The notes beneath the pieces were generated by a model that saw only the letters and a list, made by a program, of their open reading frames with translations, made no database searches and was not told the DNA's origin. From the IMG/VR virus record IMGVR_UViG_3300009170_000295, positions 1 to 22,543 of that record: a stretch of 22,543 bases of DNA; one strand, written 5' to 3'. A program made the position numbers and the translations under genes. Below are positions 14,479 through 21,130 of the stretch, in pieces. How positions within the stretch are numbered: position 1 is the stretch's first letter; the number at the start of each line of letters is the position of its first letter. The stretch comes from a virus.

Positions 14479-14510
14479 AAGACGGATTAGATAATCTAAC
14501 CACGCAATAA
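14427..14510 (+). CDS. 27-residue C-terminal extension of the capsid protein in the -1 frame
   Basis: Frameshifting at 14421-14427 would add 27 residues, from GTA at 14427 to the TAA at 14508-14510, giving a 375-residue minor form. The extension ends 'LLSQADEDLLTQDG' plus 'LDNLTTQ'. It resembles the natural C-terminus of the tail protein at 3132-4760 ('ILAQDGDRLLTQDN'), so the sequence looks coding rather than random. The -1 frame has no ATG or GTG that could start it alone; upstream it is closed by TAA at 14403. Alternatives are a recent one-base deletion in a once longer gene, or a sequencing error. A minor capsid form with an extended tail is known in other phages (T7 gene 10). Confidence 0.5.
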   Translation, partial: VIGSVGLLSQADEDLLTQDGLDNLTTQ

Positions 14511-14512
14511 AG

Positions 14513-14539
14513 GGAGGGCTTCGTGCCCTCCTTTTTTTT
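14513..14539 (+). terminator. Intrinsic terminator after the capsid gene
   Basis: GGAGGGC (14513-14519) and GCCCTCC (14525-14531) form a 7-bp GC-rich stem with a TTCGT loop and are followed by eight T residues. It lies just past the end of the -1-frame extension, so both capsid forms would be encoded on the same terminated transcript. Confidence 0.85.
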
Positions 14540-14546
14540 ATCTTTG
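14539..14546 (+). promoter_or_regulatory. -7 box of the neck/fibre operon
   Basis: TATCTTTG matches TAnnTTTG and begins on the last T of the preceding terminator. The ATG at 14561 follows by 14 nt, so the leader would be under 10 nt. The -33 region overlaps the terminator stem and shows no clear TTG, so the promoter may be weak or depend on another factor. Confidence 0.5.
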
Positions 14547-14560
14547 TAAAAACTAAAGAG

Positions 14561-15598
14561 ATGTGCATTGAATCACTACTCGGATTGAGAGGCTGCGAAT
14601 CACCAGAGCCATCGACTGGACTCTATATCGATGACCTCGGAATGAACCAAACATTCTTAGGGCAACTTATCACGGACCAATACAACAATGGCGTTGAGCT
14701 GTTCGAAGATAAGCGTGCCTTTGCATGGCGCAAGATATCGTCTGATGTGCTGACTAAACTCAGCCCGATGATGAAGAGCGACACTGTGATTGAGAACAAG
14801 CGTGTTGGACAAGTTGTGTCCAATTACTCCAATGTGCAGACTGCTCTGGGTGCCGGCAACTATGGCGGCATCAGGTTGAAGATTGACCCGAACACGGTGT
14901 CATATCTGAACTTCTACCTTGCAGATATCAATCTGGCTATTGCATCTTCCAATGTGAACGTGCCGGTGTTAATCTTCGACATGACCACAGGCAAGTTGAT
15001 TCAATCGCTCACTTATGCGGAGGGTGCACTCGACCAGTTCATCGGCAAGACACTCACCTCAGCAAAGCGGAAGCTTGACATTGCGATTGTGTATGAGTCA
15101 ACCATGAACACTGTGAAGTTCACGCCAAAGAGAGGAACTTGCACAAGTTGTGGAGGTGGTCCAAGAGAATCGCATATCTGCCCTTTCGTTGATGCAATCG
15201 GGATTGAACTCACTACCGATGGCACGAATGTGCTAACCAGTAGCAGCTCGAGATATACCACAGGCATGAGCTTGACATATAGCATCAACTGCGACCGCCA
15301 AGGATGGATGTGCTCAATAGGTGGGCTGATGGCCTTACCGCTTGCATACGCCACCGCTGTTGAGATTTACAACTATGCACTCACAGTGAGCCCGAATCAA
15401 AGGGTGAATACAACGGTGATTGTGAATAGGGGGCAGAATAAGGCGGAGTTGATGGATGGAATCATGGCCGCACGTGACATCGCAGCTACACGCTACGGCG
15501 AAGAGCTTGGAGCGATGTTGCAGAACATGCGACTGCCTGATGACACGCATTGCTGGGATTGCAAGCGCAACATGAAGTACGTCACAGCACTTCCATAA
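14561..15598 (+). CDS. Cys-rich virion-associated protein, unknown role
   Basis: 345 residues, first gene of a new transcription unit after the capsid gene. Residues 194-207 hold 'CTSCGGGPRESHIC' (C194, C197, H205, C207) and the C-terminus has 'HCWDCKRN' (H330, C331, C334). Together these could bind one or two metal ions or form disulfides. The remainder is mixed alpha/beta with 'YGGIRLKIDPNTVSYLNFYL' key strands and a late helical part ('AELMDGIMAARDIAATRYGEELGAML' region). Position between capsid and neck-like genes suggests a head-to-tail or head-decoration role. No family is recognised with confidence, and no enzymatic motif is seen. Confidence 0.65.
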   Translation: MCIESLLGLRGCESPEPSTGLYIDDLGMNQTFLGQLITDQYNNGVELFEDKRAFAWRKISSDVLTKLSPMMKSDTVIENKRVGQVVSNYSNVQTALGAGNYGGIRLKIDPNTVSYLNFYLADINLAIASSNVNVPVLIFDMTTGKLIQSLTYAEGALDQFIGKTLTSAKRKLDIAIVYESTMNTVKFTPKRGTCTSCGGGPRESHICPFVDAIGIELTTDGTNVLTSSSSRYTTGMSLTYSINCDRQGWMCSIGGLMALPLAYATAVEIYNYALTVSPNQRVNTTVIVNRGQNKAELMDGIMAARDIAATRYGEELGAMLQNMRLPDDTHCWDCKRNMKYVTALP

Positions 15599-15599
15599 C

Positions 15600-16157
15600 A
15601 TGCCGACACCTGCTGAAATTCAAAAGAACCTCGACATCTTGTATGAGGGATGGACATCGAAGTTCACTCCTTTGTATGTGGCGGTTCGCGAATTGAAGCG
15701 CATCATGTTCAAGAGAATCTTTGGCACTGGCTCAAGCGGAGGGACCAATACAGCAGGCGAGAAATTGCCGACCAAGCCATACAGCACAAAGCCGATTTAT
15801 GTCAGCCCAAGAGCGTTGGCATCAGCACCAAGCAAGTACAAAGTGGGCAAACGTGGCGAGCCAATTGAATCGCTATACTTCCAAGGTGGATATGCGGAGC
15901 TGAAGAAAGGAACATCTCGAAAGCTTCCGCTTGAGTTGACTGGCAAATTGAAGGGTGGATTTTTGTCGGAGGAAGTAATCACAGAAGGCTTGGAAGCTGC
16001 AATTGCTTTGCCTGGATCTGAGACTGGAAAAGTCGATGGCCTTGAGGCTAAGTACGGCATCATCTTCCTGCCAACCAAGGAAGAACAAGAGGCAATGCTT
16101 GAAGAGCATGCACAGCTATTAGTTGAGCAAATCATAAACGCAATGAACAAATCATGA
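15600..16157 (+). CDS. Neck / tail-completion-like protein
   Basis: 185 residues, one nucleotide after the previous stop and overlapping the next start (ATGA). The N-terminus is helical and basic ('YVAVRELKRIMFKRIFG'), the middle is Gly-rich and flexible ('GTGSSGGTNTAGEKLP'), and the C-terminal part has 'LELTGKLKGGFL', 'LEAKYGIIFLPTKEEQEAML' and a final helix. The order 'L..TG.L..S/G' strand, 'KYG..FLP.T.EE.E' and closing helix is like that of HK97 gp10 / Mu gpG-type proteins, which complete the head-tail joint. The resemblance is moderate and noticed by eye, supported by location after the capsid gene. Confidence 0.5.
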   Translation: MPTPAEIQKNLDILYEGWTSKFTPLYVAVRELKRIMFKRIFGTGSSGGTNTAGEKLPTKPYSTKPIYVSPRALASAPSKYKVGKRGEPIESLYFQGGYAELKKGTSRKLPLELTGKLKGGFLSEEVITEGLEAAIALPGSETGKVDGLEAKYGIIFLPTKEEQEAMLEEHAQLLVEQIINAMNKS

Positions 16158-18514
16158 ATCTACTTTCTACCATACTTGACAGACTCAACCGACGCATTGA
16201 AGCCGGCAATATCTTCGACAAGATATACGGCCTCAGCGAGCTTGTAGGCGAAGGCAATGACAAAGCGTGGGCCTTTTACATTGGCAATGGTCAAGCCGTT
16301 CCTGTGACCGACTTTGATGCGAAGCAGGGCACATTGTTCTGGGCCAAGCGTGGAAAGATAACAGTGGCCAAGAATGACTCTTTGAGATTGGCCGGCTGCA
16401 AGTCTATATATGAGACACGCTTCAGCATGACGGCCTATGCAATGGTGCGCAAATCGCATTTGCCTTGCGACTCTGCTGATGCGCAGGACTGGGTAGCATC
16501 GAGGGTGCTGAGGTTAATCAGCGGAACGGATCCGCAATTCAAGACTGCCATTGGTGTCATCGCTTATGAGGTTGTGCCCAATGGCTACCAGAATGAGATC
16601 CGGTACTTGCCGGTTAACTATGAGTGGGCCGCTGTGGCAATTGATGTGGATGTGAATGTCAGCACCTCAAGCGAGGACGGCTGCTATGATACATGCGCAA
16701 CTGGAGACATTCCACTCCCAGACTTCGAGCCATGCACGCCATGTCTTACCGAGGTTGCTGTGGATGGCATTACAATAGTCGGAAATGGTACACCCTCAGA
16801 CCCGTTGGTAGCAGTTGGTGGCGGTCCAGGTGGTAGTTTAACCGTACGCGATGAAGGTACTGTTGTGGCTTCAGGTGTTGTAAATATGAACTTTCGCGGC
16901 GGTGCTGTGAATGCGAATAGCAGCACGCCCGGCTCGGTTAATATCGATATTCAAGAAGTGCAATTGACGGAAGGCACTGGCATAGATATAACTGGTACAT
17001 ATCCAAACTTTACAATTGCCAATACGCTGCCCGACCAAACGGTAGTGCTTACTGAAGGTGCTGGCATTGATATAACTGGAACGTATCCAAACTTCACAAT
17101 TGCTGCAACAGGCGGAACGGGAACGGTAACATCGGTTGCGGCAACAGTACCAAGCCCGACAAACCCTGCATTCAGCGTTAACGTACCTAACCCAACAACT
17201 ACGCCAAGCATTGACATAACTGCCAACGGAGTAGTGAGCCAGTACGTGCGTGGCGATGGCTCTTTAGCTAACTTCCCTTTGGGCGGTGGCGGTGGCGCAT
17301 CGGTTAACTATTATCTCAACGGCTCGATAAGTCAGGGCACGATTGGGGGCAATGCTTATTTTCAAATGAGCCGCACTCCAGTTCTCGGAGGTGGCACGAA
17401 CTTCACACGCACAAACGCGCAGGGCAATGGCTACATCGCGCAATTTATAACCGATGCAAGCGACCCAAACCTTTTGGCAATCCCTTCAGGCAATTGGAAC
17501 TTCGAGACCTACTTCAATGCTTCGAGTGGCGGTGGCAACCCGAGCTTTTACATGGAGCTTTACAAGTACGATGGTACGACCTTTACGCTCATATCTTCAG
17601 GCTCTACAAACCCCGAAGCGATTACAGGCGGCACGGTAGTCGATTTGTATGTAAGTGCGCTTGCAGTACCTTCGACTGTATTGGCTGCAACTGATAGGCT
17701 CGCAGTACGCATTTTCGTAACTACTTCGGGGCGTAACATTACCCTGCATACTGAGGACAACAACCTCTGCCAAGTAATCACAACTTTCACCACAGGGCTA
17801 AACGCATTAAACGGCTTGACCGCGCAAGTGCAAAACTTTGCAACGGGTACAAGTGGCACTGATTTCGGCATCAGCTCGGCAAGCAGCACGCATACTTTCA
17901 ATCTCCCAACTGCAAGCGCAAGCAATCGAGGTGCATTAAGCACAGCCGATTGGAGTACATTCAACGGCAAGTTCAACACGCCAAGCGGCACGACAGCGCA
18001 ATATGTTAGAGGCGATGGAACGCTTGCGACCTTTCCAACAGTGCCGCTGATTTACAAAGACCTAAACAACCAAACGGCGGTAACAGGAAATACCAACAAT
18101 AACAAAGTTGTGAGCGTACTGATTCCTGCCAACACGATAACAGTTGGAAACATTATCGAGATTAAGGCAAGAGCAGGCAAGACGGGAGGGGCTGGTATTG
18201 CAACGCTCAGAGTTTATGCCAACACAGCCGATTCAATTGTAAGCCCTGCACCTACTCTATTAACTACAACGGGTCTTTCTTCAATTGGCACAAACTATAT
18301 CGGTATTGACAGAACTGCAATAGTAAAGAGCGCAACCAATACGCAAACAGCACAAGCCAACGCATCAATTCCAACTGATGCGGCGGTGGGTACTGCATCA
18401 TTAACCAATTCAAACATCAACTGGACTGTAAATCAGTATTTAATTTTTGCAATTCAGAATGGTGCAGCAGGAGATTCCACAACTTTTTCATACTATCAAA
18501 TTGAAATAAAATGA
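16154..18514 (+). CDS. Fusion of a neck-type N-terminal domain with a long tail-fibre region
   Basis: 786 residues. Residues 1 to about 185 form a globular domain ('MNLLSTILDRLNRRIEAGNIFDKI', helix; 'RLAGCKSIYETRFSMTAYAMV', 'VNYEWAAVAIDVDVNV' strands) closed by a Cys cluster ('DGCYDTCATGD', 'CTPCL'). From about residue 200 the protein becomes fibre-like: Gly-rich turns, a 28-residue repeat at 271 and 299 ('LTEGTGIDITGTYPNFTIA' and near copy), the repeated motif 'QYVRGDGSLANFP'/'QYVRGDGTLATFP' at 363 and 616, and 'GALSTADWSTFNGKF', common in phage fibres. The C-terminal 150 residues look like a beta-sandwich head. It probably is a fibre anchored at the neck or tail by its first domain. Codon style changes near nt 16770, suggesting mosaic origin. 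Confidence 0.65.
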   Translation: MNLLSTILDRLNRRIEAGNIFDKIYGLSELVGEGNDKAWAFYIGNGQAVPVTDFDAKQGTLFWAKRGKITVAKNDSLRLAGCKSIYETRFSMTAYAMVRKSHLPCDSADAQDWVASRVLRLISGTDPQFKTAIGVIAYEVVPNGYQNEIRYLPVNYEWAAVAIDVDVNVSTSSEDGCYDTCATGDIPLPDFEPCTPCLTEVAVDGITIVGNGTPSDPLVAVGGGPGGSLTVRDEGTVVASGVVNMNFRGGAVNANSSTPGSVNIDIQEVQLTEGTGIDITGTYPNFTIANTLPDQTVVLTEGAGIDITGTYPNFTIAATGGTGTVTSVAATVPSPTNPAFSVNVPNPTTTPSIDITANGVVSQYVRGDGSLANFPLGGGGGASVNYYLNGSISQGTIGGNAYFQMSRTPVLGGGTNFTRTNAQGNGYIAQFITDASDPNLLAIPSGNWNFETYFNASSGGGNPSFYMELYKYDGTTFTLISSGSTNPEAITGGTVVDLYVSALAVPSTVLAATDRLAVRIFVTTSGRNITLHTEDNNLCQVITTFTTGLNALNGLTAQVQNFATGTSGTDFGISSASSTHTFNLPTASASNRGALSTADWSTFNGKFNTPSGTTAQYVRGDGTLATFPTVPLIYKDLNNQTAVTGNTNNNKVVSVLIPANTITVGNIIEIKARAGKTGGAGIATLRVYANTADSIVSPAPTLLTTTGLSSIGTNYIGIDRTAIVKSATNTQTAQANASIPTDAAVGTASLTNSNINWTVNQYLIFAIQNGAAGDSTTFSYYQIEIK
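16964..17103 (+). repeat. Two-copy 84-nt repeat in the fibre gene
   Basis: Copy 1 begins at 16964 and copy 2 at 17048, an 84-nt period (28 codons). The first 56 or so bases of each are nearly identical and encode 'EGTGIDITGTYPNFTIA' and 'EGAGIDITGTYPNFTIA'. Most base differences are at third positions, so the protein copy is under selection. Such units lengthen or shorten fibre shafts by recombination. Confidence 0.8.
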
Positions 18515-18729
18515 CAAACGTAAACATCACATCCACAAATATCGAGTTCACCTCAACGGGCTTGCCGTGGCTTAATCTAATCGAGCCAAAATGGGAGGCT
18601 GTGGATGAAACATCCTTTCACGTAATAACCGAGCAGGGCGTGTACTGCATCACAGTAATAGAACACAAACTAAATGCACAAAAGTTTAAGAGTTCGGAAG
18701 ATGCTTTAACGTATCTGAATAATTTGTAA
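18511..18729 (+). CDS. Small unknown protein after the fibre gene
   Basis: 72 residues, starting with an ATGA overlap on the fibre gene. Its sequence, 'WLNLIEPKWEAVDETSFHVI' strands and 'SSEDALTYLNNL' C-terminal helix, suggests a small alpha/beta protein. Position suggests a fibre-assembly chaperone or a fibre-associated subunit, but no family is recognised. Coding is supported by the exact junction and by lack of a better frame. Confidence 0.55.
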   Translation: MTNVNITSTNIEFTSTGLPWLNLIEPKWEAVDETSFHVITEQGVYCITVIEHKLNAQKFKSSEDALTYLNNL

Positions 18730-18754
18730 ATTTACCCAACTAAAAACTACCCTT

Positions 18755-19249
18755 ATGGCAGGCGTTAAAGTAACCGATTTAACCACGTTAGGAACGGCAG
18801 ACCCAACGGATATCATGTACATCGTGGATACAACTGCGAACCAATCGAAGCAGATTGAAGTGCAAAACATCTATGACGGTTTGCCGCAGTTTGAAAGTGG
18901 TAACTACACGCCAACAATAAGCGGAGCGAATGATTGCACTCCTACGGTATTACGTGCGCTTTACAGCCGTGTAGATAATATCGTAACGATGAGTATTTAC
19001 TTTGATGTTGATTTAGACGCAGGGGTCGCAAATGGCAGCTTCAATATTAGCCCACCAGTTGGTTCGACTTTCACAAACGCTCGCGATGCCTTTGGTGTTA
19101 TAACGCCAATTACAAACCCTTTTTCTGAATTAATTAGTACATTTGTTAGTGCCGATACTGGCTCGAATCAAATTAGTATAGGGGTTGAGGTTTCGGTGCC
19201 AGATGCTGCAATAACCGTAGTCGCCAACATCCAATACATCATTCTCTAA
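18755..19249 (+). CDS. Short fibre / receptor-binding-like protein
   Basis: 164 residues. The first 45 ('VTDLTTLGTADPTDIMYIVD', then 'QSKQIEVQNIYDGLP') match the N-terminal attachment pattern common in small phage fibres: a 'DL..L..P...D.M.IVD' element followed by a short linker. The rest is all-beta ('GNYTPTISG', 'YSRVDNIVTMSIYFDVD', 'VVANIQYIIL'), consistent with a trimeric tip domain. It lies between the long fibre and the endolysin gene and abuts the latter with no gap. Function as a tip or side-fibre is inferred. No clear promoter was found before it. Confidence 0.55.
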   Translation: MAGVKVTDLTTLGTADPTDIMYIVDTTANQSKQIEVQNIYDGLPQFESGNYTPTISGANDCTPTVLRALYSRVDNIVTMSIYFDVDLDAGVANGSFNISPPVGSTFTNARDAFGVITPITNPFSELISTFVSADTGSNQISIGVEVSVPDAAITVVANIQYIIL

Positions 19250-19708
19250 ATGCGCAGCACCTCGCTTCTCGGTCTGAATCTGATTAAGAAGTACGAGGGC
19301 TTGCGGCTTAGTTCCTATCTTTGCCCTGCTGGAGTGCCGACAATTGGATATGGCAGCACTCGCTACCCGAACGGCAAGAAGATTCTGCTCGGCGAAAAGC
19401 TCGCAAGTGAAAAGGAGGCAACGCAATTGCTACTCGCTACACTTGAGCCATTTGAAGCGGCGGTAAATAAGCACCTTCCGAATTTGAATCAATGCCAGTT
19501 CGATGCGTTGGTAGCATTCAGTTACAACGTTGGCACGGGTGCGCTGATAAAATCCACATTGCTAAAGAAAGCCAAAGTAAACGCAGCCGACCCTTCAATA
19601 TTGGATGAGTTCCTGAAGTGGAACAAGGCAGGCGGCAAAGTGCTTACAGGGCTAACCAATCGCAGGCGCGAAGAAGCGAATTTGTATTTTTCACTTTGTA
19701 ATAAATAA
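19250..19708 (+). CDS. Endolysin, GH24 (T4-type) lysozyme
   Basis: 152 residues. 'GLNLIKKYEGLRLSSYLCPAG' and 'VPTIGYGSTRYP' give the GH24 active-site order with catalytic E16, then C25 (where T4 lysozyme has D20), then T31. Spacing is identical to T4 (E-x8-D/C-x5-T), and Cys at the second position is a known variant in this family. 'CQFDALVAFSYNVGTGAL' and 'LTGLTNRRREEANLYF' complete the fold. It hydrolyses the glycan backbone of peptidoglycan at the end of infection. There is no signal peptide, so it needs a holin for release. The start directly follows the previous stop. Length is normal for a single-domain enzyme. Confidence 0.9.
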   Translation: MRSTSLLGLNLIKKYEGLRLSSYLCPAGVPTIGYGSTRYPNGKKILLGEKLASEKEATQLLLATLEPFEAAVNKHLPNLNQCQFDALVAFSYNVGTGALIKSTLLKKAKVNAADPSILDEFLKWNKAGGKVLTGLTNRRREEANLYFSLCNK

Positions 19709-19754
19709 GCCTTATTTGCCCCAACGTTCGGGATGCTTTCGCGTAATTTAACCT

Positions 19755-19961
19755 ATGCGAAAACGTGCTACCAAACCGAGGCGAATAATCGACATAATCG
19801 TAAAGCATTGGCGTAGCACAATCGGAAGCCTTATGATATTAGTTTCAATCTTTCTACTAATCTTTAAAGTTATTTCAACCGAAACACTTGCGGCAATTGT
19901 AGCAACCCTAATTGCCGCAGGATACATACCAAAAGCTAAAGACGATGCAGCAAGTTCGTAG
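19755..19961 (+). CDS. Probable holin
   Basis: 68 residues. A basic N-terminus ('RKRATKPRR') is followed by two hydrophobic segments, about residues 22-40 ('STIGSLMILVSIFLLIFKV') and 44-58 ('LAAIVATLIAAGYI'), and a charged C-terminus. Size, topology and place 46 nt after the endolysin gene fit a small class II-type holin that opens the inner membrane. Holins share little sequence, so the call rests on topology and context. The next gene begins inside its 3' end. Confidence 0.6.
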   Translation: MRKRATKPRRIIDIIVKHWRSTIGSLMILVSIFLLIFKVISTETLAAIVATLIAAGYIPKAKDDAASS

Positions 19962-20343
19962 AGATACAATAAAGACCGTGCGCCATAGTAAGGTAAATGT
20001 CGACACTATGAGCTGGGAGGCGGCTAATGCAGACACAAGCTTTGCGCAAGCTAACCGCGAAAGCTTTGAGGCTGTAATGGCACAGCCGCGAAAGGAGAAA
20101 GTGCTTACTGCATTCGACACAATTCAGCCATGCGATGTATCTTTGTTAGCGGCTCCCACGTACTACACCGTCAAACCTCAGCCTGTAAGAAACACCAAAG
20201 ATTTGGAGATGCCTATGAACTACGATATACTGTTAAACGGCATTGTGTTCAGCTTCACTCTGTGGATGTCGGCAAAGTACCTTATGACATGCGGTGCTGC
20301 ATGGTCAAATCTTTTGCAGGACTTACGTAAAGAATTAGCCTAA
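19945..20343 (+). CDS. Membrane-associated lysis-region protein, unknown
   Basis: 132 residues from the ATG at 19945, preferred over the in-frame TTG at 19912 because it leaves only a 17-nt overlap with the holin gene. The first 85 residues are polar ('MQQVRRDTIKTVRHSKVNVDT' region, 'SWEAANADTSFAQANRESFEA'). Then 'YDILLNGIVFSFTLWMSAKYLM' forms one probable membrane segment, followed by a short amphipathic helix. No signal peptide is visible. A role as holin regulator or lysis accessory protein is possible from location only. Confidence 0.55.
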   Translation: MQQVRRDTIKTVRHSKVNVDTMSWEAANADTSFAQANRESFEAVMAQPRKEKVLTAFDTIQPCDVSLLAAPTYYTVKPQPVRNTKDLEMPMNYDILLNGIVFSFTLWMSAKYLMTCGAAWSNLLQDLRKELA

Positions 20344-20360
20344 AAGTTCAATCCTTGCCT

Positions 20361-20368
20361 TATCTTTG
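20361..20368 (+). promoter_or_regulatory. Possible -7 box for the PAS-HisKA gene
   Basis: TATCTTTG matches TAnnTTTG and ends 4 nt before the ATG at 20373, so transcription would begin at about the start codon (leaderless message). No strong -33 box is seen. The same 4-nt arrangement occurs at 11803-11815. Confidence 0.45.
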
Positions 20369-20372
20369 CGAT

Positions 20373-20939
20373 ATGGCAAGCCTGCACATCCTTGAGTCGA
20401 GCATCGACCTCTTCTATGTGATCACCGACAAGGATGGCAATATCGTCACCTCCAATGATTTGTTCAAGGAGTACAGCAGCCACATTAAGCCCGGCAACAT
20501 ATTGGACATTGCGGCCAACGATTCCGATCGGGATGAGTTGCTAAGTGCAATCAGGAAGTCGCAGAAGAAAGCACCGGACCCGATTCGCACCTATGCCAAG
20601 ACAAAGCAGAAGATGGCCTCTGAGCGTTACAATATGTGGAATATTTATTCCATTGTTGACATGCTGCACTTCATCGGTATTCAACTTGTCGATGTTACTT
20701 CCATAAGCAACCATGAGCATGAACGCCAGAAGATTCTTCTGGAAGAGTTCCGCTTCATGCTATCTCACGAACTTCGCCAGCCATTGACTTCAATCGGAGG
20801 CTTGGTGAAGATGATGATTGAGCACGAAAGCGCAACGGATCAGGAGCGCAATGATGTGATGAAGATGCTTGCAAATAGCGTTGATAAGCTTGATGATGTC
20901 ATCAGGTTATTAGTTAAGAAAGCAACCAGGCAAATATGA
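20373..20939 (+). CDS. PAS-HisKA protein: histidine-kinase phosphoacceptor region without ATPase domain
   Basis: 188 residues from the ATG at 20373; the in-frame TTG at 20355 is rejected because it lies upstream of the -7 box. Residues about 1-105 look like a PAS sensor ('SIDLFYVITDKDGNIVTSNDLF', core strands; 'IGIQLVDVTSI' final strand). A short helical linker leads to 'EEFRFMLSHELRQPLTSIGGL', the HisKA H-box with the phosphorylatable H132 and the usual E, R and P behind it, then the second dimerisation helix to residue 188. The HATPase domain (N, G1, F and G2 boxes) of true kinases is absent here and in the next ORF. It cannot phosphorylate itself by known chemistry. It could pair with host kinases, accept phosphate or act as a decoy; this is inference. 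Confidence 0.75.
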   Translation: MASLHILESSIDLFYVITDKDGNIVTSNDLFKEYSSHIKPGNILDIAANDSDRDELLSAIRKSQKKAPDPIRTYAKTKQKMASERYNMWNIYSIVDMLHFIGIQLVDVTSISNHEHERQKILLEEFRFMLSHELRQPLTSIGGLVKMMIEHESATDQERNDVMKMLANSVDKLDDVIRLLVKKATRQI

Positions 20940-21130
20940 CCAACCTACCGGCGACCGATTGCGAATGTGATGAGAGACTTGTGAAGGTGCTGGCTGTTTA
21001 TATTGCAGAAAAAGCTATGCCGCTGAAGGTGGCGGCTGATATCTTGCTCAATGAATTGCGCAACAAGGATGAGTACATCAAACGACTTAACGAACTAATA
21101 CAATGCACCAGAGCAACATCAGCACACTGA
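20936..21130 (+). CDS. Small unknown protein
   Basis: 64 residues, ATGA overlap with the PAS-HisKA gene and 28-nt overlap with the next gene. The chain is mostly helical ('DERLVKVLAVYIAEKAMPLKVAADILLNELRNKDEYIKRL' region, key hydrophobics L/V/I every third or fourth residue) with two Cys near the N-terminus ('DCECDE'). It does not contain the ATP-binding boxes that the upstream protein lacks. No family recognised. Confidence 0.5.
   Translation: MTNLPATDCECDERLVKVLAVYIAEKAMPLKVAADILLNELRNKDEYIKRLNELIQCTRATSAH

Noticed and set aside
19316-19323. TATCTTTG inside the endolysin gene
   Set aside because: The bases encode conserved residues just before the GH24 active-site Cys, and no start follows at a useful distance.
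19912-19944. TTG start adding 11 residues to the protein after the holin
   Set aside because: It would overlap the holin gene by 50 nt; the in-frame ATG at 19945 gives a normal short overlap.
20355-20372. TTG start upstream of the PAS-HisKA gene
   Set aside because: The added codons run through the TAnnTTTG box, so a transcript starting there cannot contain them; the ATG at 20373 is preferred.
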